A stretch of DNA of 64,000 nucleotides from the NCBI RefSeq assembly GCF_001612805.1, contig NZ_BDBD01000029.1:110909-174908 (forward strand), written 5' to 3'. The position numbers and the translations under genes were made by a program. Source of the DNA: Nocardia coubleae NBRC 108252. Its GTDB lineage: Bacteria; Actinomycetota; Actinomycetes; Mycobacteriales; Mycobacteriaceae. Below the pieces are notes generated by a model, which saw only the letters and a program-made list of their open reading frames with translations, was not told where the DNA came from and searched no databases. Positions 1 through 8,802 of this stretch are shown here, piece by piece; the stretch's first letter is position 1, and every line of letters begins with the position of its first letter.

Positions 1-2
1 TC

Positions 3-281
3 GCCGGGGTGGCAGTCGTCATCGCGCTGCTCGGCTCCCTGCCGAACCTGATGACGCTCACCATCGTGCTCGGTGGCAACAATGCGGCGCACGCCGGTGA
101 ACGCATCCTCGATGTCGACGCGCCCGCGTTCCGCGGTGCCTGTCTGGTCGGTGCGATCGTTGCCGCGATCATCTTCGCCCTGGTGCTCGGTCTGATGGGT
201 AAGCGGGGCATCAACCGCCGCCGGGCCGCCAAGGCCACCCCCGAACCGACGGTCCCGCCGCAGGAGTCTCGCGAATACTGA
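3..281 (+). CDS. C-terminal end of an integral membrane protein (partial)
   Basis: The open frame runs in from the left edge, so the true start is outside the window; a GTG at base 9 is in frame but need not be used. The visible part has two hydrophobic stretches (roughly residues 3-22 and 43-65 counted from that GTG), then a basic cytoplasmic tail with GKRGINRRR and a Pro/Glu-rich end. This looks like the last helices of a polytopic transporter, but the family cannot be named from the fragment. The next gene on the same strand is a MarR regulator about 140 bp away. Confidence 0.6.
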   Translation, partial: AGVAVVIALLGSLPNLMTLTIVLGGNNAAHAGERILDVDAPAFRGACLVGAIVAAIIFALVLGLMGKRGINRRRAAKATPEPTVPPQESREY

Positions 282-424
282 TGCTTCGATGACGCGTCCC
301 GGGTTGTGAGTGACCTCACGACCCGGGCGATCCGGCGGACGCCACAGCGACGTCGTGGCAAACTCGGTCCGGTGCGCGTCCCTCTCCTCGATCCGTGCCG
401 CCCGACCGCGAGGCGGCCTCAGCC

Positions 425-892
425 ATGACCCGATGGCTGGATCCGGTAGAACAACGCGCCTGGCAGGCGGTAGTCGCCCTGATGACAAGGGTTCCGGCCG
501 CCCTCGACACCCGGTTGCAGCGCGAGTCCGGGCTCACGCATTTCGAATTCCGGGTGCTGAGCCTGCTCTCGGAGGAAGCCGGGCACCGGATGCAGCTCAG
601 TGATCTCGCCCACAAGGCAAATGCTTCGCTATCGCGTCTGTCGCATGTGGTGTCGAAACTGGAGCGACTCGGCTGGGCGCGCCGCGATTCGGCGGCGGGC
701 AGACGCGGGGTGTACGCGGTGCTCACCGACGACGGTTTCGAGAAGGTCGTCGAGGCCACGCCCGGATATCTCGAGGCCGTGCGCAAGCTGGTGCTCGACG
801 GTCTCGACTGCGCCCAGACAGCCCAGTTGGCCGCCCTCGGCGAAAGCCTGTCCAGCCAATTGGACCAAGTCCTCGCCGAGGGGTGCGACTAG
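425..892 (+). CDS. MarR family transcriptional regulator
   Basis: A protein of 155 residues with the MarR fold: a dimerisation helix at the N-terminus, a winged helix-turn-helix at about residues 45-82 (LSDLAHKANASLSRLSHVVS then KLERLGWARR) and a wing near 86-100 with the usual RGVYAVLTDDG. The ATG at 425 is preferred over a GTG 30 bases earlier because it gives the normal family N-terminus. MarR proteins are dimeric repressors of efflux, stress or catabolic genes and usually act on their neighbour, so the partial membrane protein just upstream is a possible target. It converges with the GlxA-type regulator, with 14 bp between the stops. Confidence 0.85.
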   Translation: MTRWLDPVEQRAWQAVVALMTRVPAALDTRLQRESGLTHFEFRVLSLLSEEAGHRMQLSDLAHKANASLSRLSHVVSKLERLGWARRDSAAGRRGVYAVLTDDGFEKVVEATPGYLEAVRKLVLDGLDCAQTAQLAALGESLSSQLDQVLAEGCD

Positions 893-906
893 ACCTCGAA
901 TCCGGT

Positions 907-1845
907 TCAGCCGAACGTGCGCCGGTAGCTCTGCGGGCTGACGCCGGTGGTGCGCTTGAAGCGCTCCCGGAAGGCGGTGGCCGACCCGAAACCGACCTGG
1001 CCGCTGATCCGTTCGACGGAATGCTGTGTGGTTTCGAGCAGATGCTGTGCCTGCCGGATCCGGACGCGGTGCAGCCATCGCAGCGGGGTGGTTCCGGTGT
1101 GTTCCCGGAAGCGCCGGATCAGCGTGCGGGTGCTGGTTCCGGCCCGCTCGGCGATATCGGCGAGGGTGAGGTCCTCGGCCAGGTTCTCCTGCAGCCAGGT
1201 GAGCAGCGTTTCGAGCTCACAGCCCTGCGGTGTCGGGACGTGGTCGTGGACGATGAACTGCGCTTGTCCGCCTTCGCGTTCGAGCGGCATCACCGACAGC
1301 CGGGCGGCGTGCGCGGCCACGGCCGAGCCGTAGTCACGTCGAATCATGTGCAGGCACAGGTCCATTCCCGCCGCGGCGCCGGCCGAGGTGAGGAACTGAC
1401 CGTTGTCGACGTAGAGGACGTCCGGGTCGACGTCGATGTCGGGATGGGCGGTGGCCAGTGCGCCTGCCGCATGCCAGTGGGTCGTGGCGCGCAGCCCGGC
1501 GAGCAGACCCGTGGCGGCCAACGGGAAGGTGCCGACACAGATGGACGCGATACGGGTGCCCTCGGCGGCGGCCGAGCGTAGTGCCTCGCGGACGGCGGGT
1601 GAGAGCGGCGCCGTCGGATCGGCGATGCCCGGCACGATGATCGTGTCCGCGTTCCGGAGTCCGTCCAGGCCCCACGGGGCGCGCAGGGTGAAGGCGCCCG
1701 CGTCGACCTCTGCGTGCTCGGCGCAGACCCGCACCTGGTACCCGGGTCGTCCGTCGGGCAGCCGGGTCCGCGAGAACACCTCGATCGGAGTGGACAGGTC
1801 GAACGGAATCACCTTGTCCAATGCCAGGACGGCGACGGTGTGCAT
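907..1845 (-). CDS. GlxA-type regulator: DJ-1/PfpI domain plus AraC DNA-binding domain
   Basis: The 312-residue protein starts MHTVAVLAL; an upstream in-frame extension has no family match and is dropped. Residues 1-190 form a DJ-1/PfpI-like amidotransferase fold with Cys103 in SICVGTF at the nucleophile elbow. Residues from about 216 carry two AraC helix-turn-helix motifs (LADIAERAGTSTRTLIRRF and ISGQVGFGSATAFRERFKR). GlxA-family proteins are cytoplasmic activators sensing a small metabolite. It is divergent from a stand-alone DJ-1/PfpI gene with 123 bp between the starts, which makes that gene its most likely target. Confidence 0.88.
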   Translation of the reverse strand: MHTVAVLALDKVIPFDLSTPIEVFSRTRLPDGRPGYQVRVCAEHAEVDAGAFTLRAPWGLDGLRNADTIIVPGIADPTAPLSPAVREALRSAAAEGTRIASICVGTFPLAATGLLAGLRATTHWHAAGALATAHPDIDVDPDVLYVDNGQFLTSAGAAAGMDLCLHMIRRDYGSAVAAHAARLSVMPLEREGGQAQFIVHDHVPTPQGCELETLLTWLQENLAEDLTLADIAERAGTSTRTLIRRFREHTGTTPLRWLHRVRIRQAQHLLETTQHSVERISGQVGFGSATAFRERFKRTTGVSPQSYRRTFG

Positions 1846-1968
1846 GGCCCGAGAGTACCGAGGTTGGCATTTTTCCGTCGAAACCTGTCGCCAGTGCCAC
1901 TGGGCTCTCGCCGCGAGCACCGGTTGACTGTGGGATGTCCAGCGGATATCGACGCGAGGAACTCATCC

Positions 1969-2652
1969 ATGCATATTCAGATCGTCCTTTTCGACGGCTT
2001 CGACCCACTCGATGCCATCGCTCCCTATGAAGTGCTGTACGCGGGCGGCGTGGCGTCCGACGGTGCGGTCACCGTCGAGCTGGTCTCCGCACAGGGCCCT
2101 CGCGAGGTGATCAGCGGCACCGGCGGACTGACACTGCGCGCCACCGGCACCCTCGACCCGGAACGTGCGGACATCGTTGTGGTGCCCGGGGCTTCGGGCC
2201 GGGTGGGCGACCTCGCCGAGGTGCCGGAAGCAGGTGCGGGCGAGTGGGAACCGGACCAGCCCATCCCGGTACTGCTCGGTCGCACGCTGAGCACCGACCT
2301 GCCCGCGCTCCTCGCGCAGGCGATGAAAGCCCCAGACGTCACGGTCGCCACCGTCTGTGGAGGTTCACTGGTCCTGGCCATGGCCGGCCTGCTCGAAGGC
2401 CGTCACGCCACCACCCACCACCTCGGCCTGGATCTGCTCGACGCCACCGGCGCGCACGCCGTCTCGGCCCGGATCGTGGACGACGGCGACCTGGTCACCG
2501 GCGCGGGTGTCACCTCCGGCCTCGATCTCGGCCTGTATCTGCTCGAGCGCGAGCTGGGGCCCCGTGTCGCGCATGCCGTCGAAGAGCTCTTCGCACATGA
2601 GCGCCGTGGCACCGTCTGGCGCGCCGACGGTCTGACACCGACCGCCTTCTGA
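1969..2652 (+). CDS. DJ-1/PfpI family protein (isonitrile hydratase-like)
   Basis: A 227-residue single-domain DJ-1/PfpI protein. The N-terminus MHIQIVLFDGFDPLDAIAP is typical of the family, and the nucleophile elbow is VATVCGGS with Cys130, followed by an ATTHH motif usual in the isonitrile hydratase/GlxA-sensor branch. The ATG at 1969 is chosen because the longer frame upstream has no family similarity. The enzyme activity cannot be told from sequence; hydratase, deglycase and amidase activities occur in the family. It is divergent from the GlxA-type regulator and is followed by a small gene 40 bp downstream, probably in one transcript. Confidence 0.83.
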   Translation: MHIQIVLFDGFDPLDAIAPYEVLYAGGVASDGAVTVELVSAQGPREVISGTGGLTLRATGTLDPERADIVVVPGASGRVGDLAEVPEAGAGEWEPDQPIPVLLGRTLSTDLPALLAQAMKAPDVTVATVCGGSLVLAMAGLLEGRHATTHHLGLDLLDATGAHAVSARIVDDGDLVTGAGVTSGLDLGLYLLERELGPRVAHAVEELFAHERRGTVWRADGLTPTAF

Positions 2653-2692
2653 GCACCGTACCATTCACCGAACAGTCAGGAATCGCATCAGC

Positions 2693-2992
2693 ATGTCCTT
2701 CGCAGGCACCTGGAACATGTCCATCGCCACCCCGATCGGCAAGATCGACGCTGTGGTCGAAATCCGTGAACAGGACGGGGTATTCACCGGCGTCGCGCGC
2801 GGAGCAGGCGAGGACGTGCCACTCACCGAACTCCGCGCCGACGGCGATCGGCTCACCTGGAAACAGGCCGTCACCAAACCCCTGCGACTGAACCTGGCAT
2901 TCGACGTCACCGTCGACGGTGACACCCTGCGGGGAACCTCCAAGGCCGGGCGCCTGCCGTCGTCGAAGGTCGTCGGCGAACGACGCCGCTGA
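2693..2992 (+). CDS. small conserved-type protein of unknown function
   Basis: The gene encodes 99 residues with no signal peptide or membrane segment. The sequence alternates short beta-strand-like stretches (FAGTWNMSI, AVVEIREQDGVFTGVARG, LRLNLAFDVTVDGDTLRGTSKAG), suggesting a small beta-barrel like those of lipocalin-like or DUF-type single-domain proteins. It follows the DJ-1/PfpI gene by 40 bp on the same strand and probably shares its transcript. Its stop is 3 bp from the end of the convergent AlkD-like gene. I do not recognise a specific function. Confidence 0.7.
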   Translation: MSFAGTWNMSIATPIGKIDAVVEIREQDGVFTGVARGAGEDVPLTELRADGDRLTWKQAVTKPLRLNLAFDVTVDGDTLRGTSKAGRLPSSKVVGERRR

Positions 2993-2995
2993 CGC

Positions 2996-3655
2996 TCAGT
3001 CGCCCTGCCTGCGCACCATTTCCGCGATCCAGGTGGGTGCGAACGGCGAGGTGCAGCCGGGCGAGGTCGGATAGTCGGCGAGCACCCGCAGCCGTTCCCC
3101 GATGTCGACGGCACGGGCCCGGTGTTCGGGGTGGTTGATCCCGATCTGGGCCAGGCAGGTGTTCATCGCCCATTGCAGGCGGTCTGGGGCGGTCTTCATG
3201 TGCGCTTCGATGTCGTCCAGGAGCCCGGGGAGGTCAAGTCCCGCAGGCTTTTTCACCACTCGTTCGGCGGTGAGCGCCCAACCGGCGGCGGCCACCGCCG
3301 GATCCGGGTCGGCGAGCCAGGCCACGCGCAGGTCCTCGGCGTGCGGGTTCTTCTTCACCACATAGTTCACGAGCCAGTCGTGCACCTTCGGGGTGCGGGC
3401 GGCGCGGATCATCGCGTCGAGCTCTGCCTGGTCGAAGGCTTTCGGCCGGCAGACGAGCAGGGCGAGCAGTTTCGCGGCGGTGTCGTCGGTGGCCCACAGC
3501 TCGACGGCGAGGTCGTGGTTGGTTTTCAGCCGTTTGGCGACCGCACGCAGCTCGGTGAGGTTCACGCCGTGGTCGTCGCCGTGCTTCTCGTTGACCTCGC
3601 GAACGCGCGGGTTGTCGAGGGCGGCGAACTCGGCGAGGACCTCCGGCACGGTCAT
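2996..3655 (-). CDS. DNA alkylation repair protein (AlkD-like HEAT-repeat family)
   Basis: A 219-residue all-helical protein with the spacing of HEAT-like repeats seen in the AlkD/AlkC DNA glycosylase superfamily (for example VHDWLVNYVVKKNP and LRVAWLADPDPAVAAAGWALTAERV). Members remove alkylated bases or are uncharacterised relatives. The ATG at 3655 lies 1 bp after the hisI stop codon, so the two are translationally coupled. It is the last gene of a pucR-hisI-alkD transcript. Catalytic residues cannot be assigned with confidence from sequence alone. Confidence 0.75.
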   Translation of the reverse strand: MTVPEVLAEFAALDNPRVREVNEKHGDDHGVNLTELRAVAKRLKTNHDLAVELWATDDTAAKLLALLVCRPKAFDQAELDAMIRAARTPKVHDWLVNYVVKKNPHAEDLRVAWLADPDPAVAAAGWALTAERVVKKPAGLDLPGLLDDIEAHMKTAPDRLQWAMNTCLAQIGINHPEHRARAVDIGERLRVLADYPTSPGCTSPFAPTWIAEMVRRQGD

Positions 3656-3656
3656 C

Positions 3657-4007
3657 TCACTCGGCCTCGCGTGCGAGCAGCACATCGGTGTCGAAGCAGG
3701 TGTGGGTGCCGGTGTGGCAGGCCGCACCTTCCTGATCGACGATCAGCAGCACGGTGTCACCGTCACAGTCGAGCCGCACCTCGTGCACATACTGCGTGTG
3801 CCCCGAGGTCTCCCCCTTCACCCAGTACTGCTGCCGCGAACGCGAGTAGTAGGTGCCCGTGCGGGTTTCGAGGGTGCGGGCCAGGGCCTCGTCGTCCATC
3901 CAGGCCATCATCAGCACGTCGCCGGTCGCCTTCTCCTGCGCGATCGCAGCGATCAGCCCGGCCTCGTTGCGTTTGAGGCGAGCGGCAATAGCAGGATCCA
4001 GACTCAT
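3657..4007 (-). CDS. hisI: phosphoribosyl-AMP cyclohydrolase
   Basis: A 116-residue stand-alone HisI, which opens the purine ring of phosphoribosyl-AMP in the third step of histidine biosynthesis. Diagnostic motifs are DVLMMAWMDDEAL, TYYSRSRQQYWVKGETSG, and the metal-binding run DCDGDTVLLIVDQEGAACHTG with its Cys and Asp ligands. The ATG at 4007 is chosen over an upstream frame with no similarity. In M. tuberculosis hisI directly follows hisF. Here it is about 8 kb from hisF and only 7 bp behind the stop of a PucR regulator, so its promoter has probably changed. Confidence 0.95.
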   Translation of the reverse strand: MSLDPAIAARLKRNEAGLIAAIAQEKATGDVLMMAWMDDEALARTLETRTGTYYSRSRQQYWVKGETSGHTQYVHEVRLDCDGDTVLLIVDQEGAACHTGTHTCFDTDVLLAREAE

Positions 4008-4014
4008 CCGTCGT

Positions 4015-5277
4015 TTATAACAGCTCGATCGCCACCAGCAGTTCGACGAGGTCGTTGACGCTGCGCACATTGCGTCCGGTGAGTTCCTGGATGCGGCCCA
4101 GCCGATACTTGGCGGTGTTGAGGTGGATGTGCAGAGCGTCGGCGGCTTCGCGCAGGTTCATGTCGGCGGCGGCGAACGCGCGGACGGTGTCGGCGAGGGT
4201 GCCGCCCCGGGCGCGGTCGTCGGCGAGGGCGGCGCCGACGCGGGGGTCGACGAGCTGACGGGTGGTGTCGTCGGCGCGCAGCAGCAGGTACCGGAACGGC
4301 GTCATCTGCGGCAGCGCGAGCACGCCACCGTCCTCGGGCAGCAGGGCGAGGGCGGCCCTGGCCTGGCGATGCGCCCGGGGAATCTGGCCGACCTCGGTGA
4401 CCGAGGTGCTCACTCCGACGGCCAGTGCCACACCGTCGGCGGCGAGTTGTTCACGCAGCGCCCGCAGTCGTTCGCACAGCTGCTCGGCCGACCCGTCGGG
4501 TCGCAGCGCGGGGATCGCCACGATCTCGGTATCGCGCACCACCGACAGGGTGCGCAACCCGTTGACACCGGTGCGCGCCAACGCGGCCGACACCACTTGC
4601 CTTGTCTCGCACAGGGAGTCGGCCGTCGGCGCGGGGTCGAGCACCATCGCGGTGACGACCACCAGCGGCGCGGTCCGTTCGGCGCCGATCCCGTGCGCGG
4701 TGGCCACGGACAGGTGTGGTCCGCTCGCGGGCAGGGCACCGTCGAGCAGGGAGTCCATGAGTGCCTGGCCGTCGCGGCTCGATTCCGCGGTGACGTACTG
4801 CTGGAATTCCAGGTAGGCGTCGGTGGCCTGGGTGCTGATCAGGTCGGTGTAGCGGGCCAGCGGTCCGGCCAGCGACAACACCGCCTCACGTCCCGCGTCG
4901 GTGTCGCCCGCGTGGGCGAGCAGCGATTTCCAGATCGCGCGCTGACCCAGCCGGAACGCGGCGATGTAGTCGACCAGCGGCAGCCCGCAGCGGGCGCGGC
5001 GCGCGGCCGCCTGCCTGGCGTAGGAGACATCGGCCGGGGTGACTCGTTTGTGCTCGAGCAGGGCACCGAGCCCGGTGCGGCTGAGCCGGGCCAGCTGGTC
5101 GTGCACGTCGGCGAGAAACCCCGGATCGGCGGTGCCGTAGCCGGGCAGTTCGACGCGCAGCTTGGCCATCACATCGTCGGCGATCTCGTCGGCGTGCTCG
5201 TACGCGCACCCGACGATCCGGGCGCGCTCGGCGTGCACCGGGTCGGAGTAGCCGAGCAGTTGTGATCCAGCTGACAT
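4015..5277 (-). CDS. PucR family transcriptional regulator
   Basis: A 420-residue cytoplasmic regulator. The N-terminal two thirds is a helical sensor region followed by a GGDEF-like CdaR domain, and the C-terminus carries the PucR helix-turn-helix (LREAADALHIHLNTAKYRLG, then RIQELTGRNVRS). PucR/CdaR proteins commonly activate catabolic or uptake genes for purines, amino acids or sugar acids. It is divergent from a five-gene Liv-type ABC importer with about 130 bp between the starts, which makes that operon its likely target. hisI starts 7 bp after its stop. Confidence 0.88.
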   Translation of the reverse strand: MSAGSQLLGYSDPVHAERARIVGCAYEHADEIADDVMAKLRVELPGYGTADPGFLADVHDQLARLSRTGLGALLEHKRVTPADVSYARQAAARRARCGLPLVDYIAAFRLGQRAIWKSLLAHAGDTDAGREAVLSLAGPLARYTDLISTQATDAYLEFQQYVTAESSRDGQALMDSLLDGALPASGPHLSVATAHGIGAERTAPLVVVTAMVLDPAPTADSLCETRQVVSAALARTGVNGLRTLSVVRDTEIVAIPALRPDGSAEQLCERLRALREQLAADGVALAVGVSTSVTEVGQIPRAHRQARAALALLPEDGGVLALPQMTPFRYLLLRADDTTRQLVDPRVGAALADDRARGGTLADTVRAFAAADMNLREAADALHIHLNTAKYRLGRIQELTGRNVRSVNDLVELLVAIELL

Positions 5278-5409
5278 GTTCGGGGAGTTTGCAGCGCCGC
5301 GTTCGAGGTGTCAACCAGATCACACTGTCCGCAGCGGACGAGGCGCGGCCGAAAACTTGGTCCACAACGTCCGATGTGGGTGCTGACCAGCGCTCTTAGT
5401 GTTCCTCGC

Positions 5410-6168
5410 ATGCTCGACATAACCCACCTGACGGTGCGCTTCGGCGGGATCACCGCCCTGCAGGATGTGGGGTTCACGGTCGCCGGGGGCGAGATGGTCG
5501 GTCTGATCGGGCCCAACGGCGCGGGCAAGACCACCCTGTTCAACTGCCTCACCCGGCGCAACCGTCCCACCTCCGGCACCTTGCGCTACCTCGACACCGA
5601 CCTGACCACGGTGCGCCCCGATGCGCTGGCCGGCCTCGGCATCGCCCGCACCTTCCAGAACCTCGGCCTGTTCGCCCGGATGTCGGTGCGCGACAACGTG
5701 CTCGTCGGCACCCATCACCGCACGCGCGGCGGTTTCGTCTCGGCGGGGCTGCGGATGCCGTGGGTCGGCCGGGACGAACGGCGATTGCGCGCCGACGCCG
5801 ACGAACTGCTCGAGCGGCTCGACCTCACCGCCGTCGCCGAGCACCCCGCCGCCGGGCTGCCGTTCGGCACGCTCAAACGGATCGAATTGGCGCGCGCCCT
5901 GGCGGTGCGGCCCCGGCTGCTGCTGCTCGACGAGCCGGTGAACGGGCTGAGCCACGGCGAGGTCGACGAGTTCGCCGAACGTCTTCGTGCCCTGCAGGCC
6001 GAGCTCGACCTCACCGTCGTCGTCGTCGAACACCACATGGGCTTCGTGATGAACACCTGTGACCGGGTGGTCTGCCTCGAGTTCGGGCAGGTGATCGCCG
6101 AGGGCGAACCCGAAGCGGTGCAGAGCGATCCGGCTGTCGTCCGCGCCTATCTGGGGGCTGCCTCATGA
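5410..6168 (+). CDS. livG: branched-chain amino acid-type ABC transporter, ATP-binding protein (LivG-like)
   Basis: A 252-residue ATPase of the HAAT class. The Walker A motif GPNGAGKT lies at residues 34-41, Walker B is LLLLDEPVNGL, and the signature segment is LPFGTLKRIELARAL. Features typical of LivG are the RTFQNLGLF and NVLVGTHHR segments. The ATG at 5410 is chosen because the frame upstream lacks similarity and would run into the promoter. It is first in livG-livF-livH-livM-SBP, all genes overlapping by 4-11 bp. It powers import through LivHM; the substrate may be a branched-chain amino acid, an amide or an aromatic acid. Confidence 0.92.
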   Translation: MLDITHLTVRFGGITALQDVGFTVAGGEMVGLIGPNGAGKTTLFNCLTRRNRPTSGTLRYLDTDLTTVRPDALAGLGIARTFQNLGLFARMSVRDNVLVGTHHRTRGGFVSAGLRMPWVGRDERRLRADADELLERLDLTAVAEHPAAGLPFGTLKRIELARALAVRPRLLLLDEPVNGLSHGEVDEFAERLRALQAELDLTVVVVEHHMGFVMNTCDRVVCLEFGQVIAEGEPEAVQSDPAVVRAYLGAAS

Positions 6169-6890
6169 GCGAATTCCTGACCGCCACCGACCTGTACGCG
6201 GGGTACGGCGCGGCGAAAGTACTGCACGGCGTGAGCTTTTCGGTCGCCGAGGGCGAAGTGTGCGCCATCCTCGGCCCCAACGGCGCGGGCAAGACCACCC
6301 TGTTGCGCGCGCTGTGCGGCATGGTGAAAGTGCGTGGCACCCTGCGCTTGGACGGTGACGAAGTGGCCGGACGGGCACCCGAGGCGATGGCCCGGCTCGG
6401 GGTCGCCCACGTGCCCGAGGGCCGCGGCACCTTCGCCCCGCTCACGGTGGAGGAGAACCTGCGCCTCGGCGCCTACTCCCGCCGCGACCGCGCGGGCGTC
6501 GAGTCCGACCTGCGCCGCGTCTACGACTACTTCCCGATCCTGCGCGACAAGCAGCGCGACCCGGCGGGCGGGCTGTCCGGCGGTCAACAGCAGATGCTCG
6601 CCATCGGCCGGGCGCTGATGCTGCGCCCACGACTGCTGCTGCTGGACGAACCCTCGCTCGGGCTTTCCCCGCTGGTCACCCAGGAGCTGTTCGGGATCGT
6701 GCACACCATCAACGCAGAGGAACGCACCACCGTGATAGTCGTCGAACAGAACGCCCACCTCGCGCTGGGTGTCGCCCATCAGGCACATGTGCTCGAGACG
6801 GGCCGCATCGTCCTGTCCGGCAGCGCCGCCGAGATCAAAGCAGACGAGCAGGTCGTCCGCTCCTACCTCGGATACCGGGTGCGGCCGTGA
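6165..6890 (+). CDS. livF: branched-chain amino acid-type ABC transporter, ATP-binding protein (LivF-like)
   Basis: The second ATPase of the importer, 241 residues. Walker A GPNGAGKT is at residues 37-44, the signature is LSGGQQQMLAIGRAL, and Walker B is LLLLDEPSLGLSP. VPEGRGTFAPLTVEENL is the characteristic LivF segment. The ATG overlaps the stop of livG in ATGA, indicating translational coupling. It forms a heterodimer with LivG under the membrane domains encoded next. Confidence 0.93.
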   Translation: MSEFLTATDLYAGYGAAKVLHGVSFSVAEGEVCAILGPNGAGKTTLLRALCGMVKVRGTLRLDGDEVAGRAPEAMARLGVAHVPEGRGTFAPLTVEENLRLGAYSRRDRAGVESDLRRVYDYFPILRDKQRDPAGGLSGGQQQMLAIGRALMLRPRLLLLDEPSLGLSPLVTQELFGIVHTINAEERTTVIVVEQNAHLALGVAHQAHVLETGRIVLSGSAAEIKADEQVVRSYLGYRVRP

Positions 6891-7765
6891 CCGAATTCGT
6901 ACAGCAGCTCGTCGAGGGGCTCTCGGCGGGCGCGATCTACGCGGGACTGGCGCTGGCCCTGGTCCTGATCTACCGGTTCACCGGAGTGGCCAACTTCGCC
7001 CAGGGCGAGCTGGCCATGTTCTCGGCATTCCTGGCCTGGCAGCTGAGTCAGGTGATGCCGTTCTGGGCGGCACTCGTCCTCACGCTGGTGATCTCGTTCC
7101 TCGCGGGCATGGTGATCGAGCGGGTGGTGATCCGGCCGGTCGAAGGCAAACCGGAGATCACCCTGGTGATCGTCACGGTCGGTTTGTTCTTCACGGTGCA
7201 CGCGGCAGCGGGCTGGATCTGGTCCTACCAGGTGAAGTCCTTCCCGAATCCCTTCCCGGACGGCGCGTTGCGCGTGGCCGATGTCAGTGTGGGGTACGGC
7301 AGTCTGGGCATCTTCGCCGTCGTCGGACTGGTGATGGCCCTGCTGTATCTGCTGTTCCGCTACACCGCGATCGGGTTGGCGATGCGGGCCGTGGCGTGTA
7401 ATCCGCAGTCCGCCAGGCTCGTCGGGATCCGGGTCGGCACCGTGCTCTCGCTGGGGTGGGGACTCGCGGCGCTGGTCGGGTCGGTGTCGGGTGTGCTGTC
7501 GGCACCGCTGCTGTTCCTCGATCCCAACATGATGAGCGGCGTCCTGATCTACGCCTTCGCGGCGGCGACGCTCGGCGGGTTCGACTCCCCCGGCGGCGCG
7601 GTGGCGGGCGGTCTGATCGTCGGCGTCGCCGAAACCCTCACCGGCGCCTACATCGACGCGATCGGCACCGAGCTCAAGATCGGTGTGCCGCTGGTGATCA
7701 TCCTGGGCGTGCTGTTGCTTCGCCCCCAAGGTCTGTTCGGACACGCGGCGGTGGAACGGGTATGA
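6887..7765 (+). CDS. livH: branched-chain amino acid-type ABC transporter permease (LivH-like)
   Basis: A 292-residue polytopic membrane protein with the LivH opening ELVEGLSAGAIYAGLALALVL and the motif RFTGVANFAQGELAMF. Eight or so membrane helices can be traced, and the cytoplasmic coupling segment contains VACNPQSARLVGIRVG. Translation starts at a GTG in a GTGA overlap with the livF stop. It pairs with LivM to form the membrane channel. Confidence 0.92.
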   Translation: MTEFVQQLVEGLSAGAIYAGLALALVLIYRFTGVANFAQGELAMFSAFLAWQLSQVMPFWAALVLTLVISFLAGMVIERVVIRPVEGKPEITLVIVTVGLFFTVHAAAGWIWSYQVKSFPNPFPDGALRVADVSVGYGSLGIFAVVGLVMALLYLLFRYTAIGLAMRAVACNPQSARLVGIRVGTVLSLGWGLAALVGSVSGVLSAPLLFLDPNMMSGVLIYAFAAATLGGFDSPGGAVAGGLIVGVAETLTGAYIDAIGTELKIGVPLVIILGVLLLRPQGLFGHAAVERV

Positions 7766-8802
7766 GTGACGTGAAAGTCTCGGCAGCGAATCCTGTAGCA
7801 CCGCAGGCGGAACCGGCACGTCCGGGAATCCGTGTCCCCCGGCTTCCGCTGGTCTTCACGGTCGCGGTACTCCTTCTCGCCTGTGCCGCACCGTTCCAGC
7901 TGGTGCCCTTCCACACCTTCCAGCTGGCGATGGCCATGATCTACGCGGTCACCCTGCTCGGACTGAACCTACTCGTCGGGCACACCGGCCAGATCTCGCT
8001 CGGCCACGGCGCCTTTTTCGCGGTCGGCGCCTACACGGCCGCGATCGCGATGCATCAATGGGACACACCGTATTTCGCGACCATCCCACTCGCGGCGGCG
8101 ATCACCTTCGTACTCGGTTTCGCCCTTGGTATCCCGGCGCTGCGCCTGCGCGGCCTGTACCTGGCGCTGGTCACGATGTCCATCGCGATCTTCCTGGTGC
8201 CGTTGCTCAAACGCTTCGACGGGCTCACCGGCGGTTCGATGGGTTTGGGCGTCGAGAAGCCGGTGCCGCCTGCCTGGACCGGGCTCGCCGAGGATCAGTG
8301 GCTGTACTTCCTCGCGCTTGCCGTCACCGTACTGAGCTTCGTGCTGGTCGCCGGGATGCTGCGTTCCAAAGTCGGTCGCGCCCTGCACGCGGTGCGCGAC
8401 AACGAGACCGCCGCCGAGGTGCTCGGGGTGAACCTGGCGCACTACAAGACCCTGGCCTTCGCCTGGAGCGCGCTGCTGGCCGGCGTCGCGGGCTGCGTCT
8501 ACACCTGGGTGATCGCCTTCGTCTCCCCCGACTCCTTCGCGCTCACCCTGTCGATCACCCTGCTGGCCGGGCTCGTCGTCGGCGGACTCGGCACCACCTG
8601 GGGGCCGGTGCTCGGCGGGCTGTTCGTGATGTTCGTGCCGAGCCTGGCACAAGACGTCAACCAGGCCGCACCCGGCGTCATCTTCGGACTGCTGATCATC
8701 GCGGTCATGTACCTCGCACCCCAGGGACTGGCCGGTCTGGCCACCCGATGGGCGCACTGGCTCGGACAACGCGTCCGGAAAGGGAGAACTCATGCGCACT
8801 AG
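7762..8802 (+). CDS. livM: branched-chain amino acid-type ABC transporter permease (LivM-like)
   Basis: A 346-residue permease. After a 30-residue cytoplasmic N-terminus come hydrophobic helices and the LivM hallmarks LLGLNLLVGHTGQISLGHGAFFAVGAYTAA (split over two adjacent helices) and the coupling loop RSKVGRALHAVRDNETAAEVLGVN. The ATG overlaps the livH stop in ATGA; a longer open frame upstream overlaps livH and is not coding. Together with LivH it forms the transmembrane path. Confidence 0.92.
   Translation: MSDVKVSAANPVAPQAEPARPGIRVPRLPLVFTVAVLLLACAAPFQLVPFHTFQLAMAMIYAVTLLGLNLLVGHTGQISLGHGAFFAVGAYTAAIAMHQWDTPYFATIPLAAAITFVLGFALGIPALRLRGLYLALVTMSIAIFLVPLLKRFDGLTGGSMGLGVEKPVPPAWTGLAEDQWLYFLALAVTVLSFVLVAGMLRSKVGRALHAVRDNETAAEVLGVNLAHYKTLAFAWSALLAGVAGCVYTWVIAFVSPDSFALTLSITLLAGLVVGGLGTTWGPVLGGLFVMFVPSLAQDVNQAAPGVIFGLLIIAVMYLAPQGLAGLATRWAHWLGQRVRKGRTHAH

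Noticed and set aside
5278..5409. Short inverted repeats between pucR and livG such as GTCCG-N4-GGAC
   Set aside because: Short and not unique; no basis for naming a PucR site.
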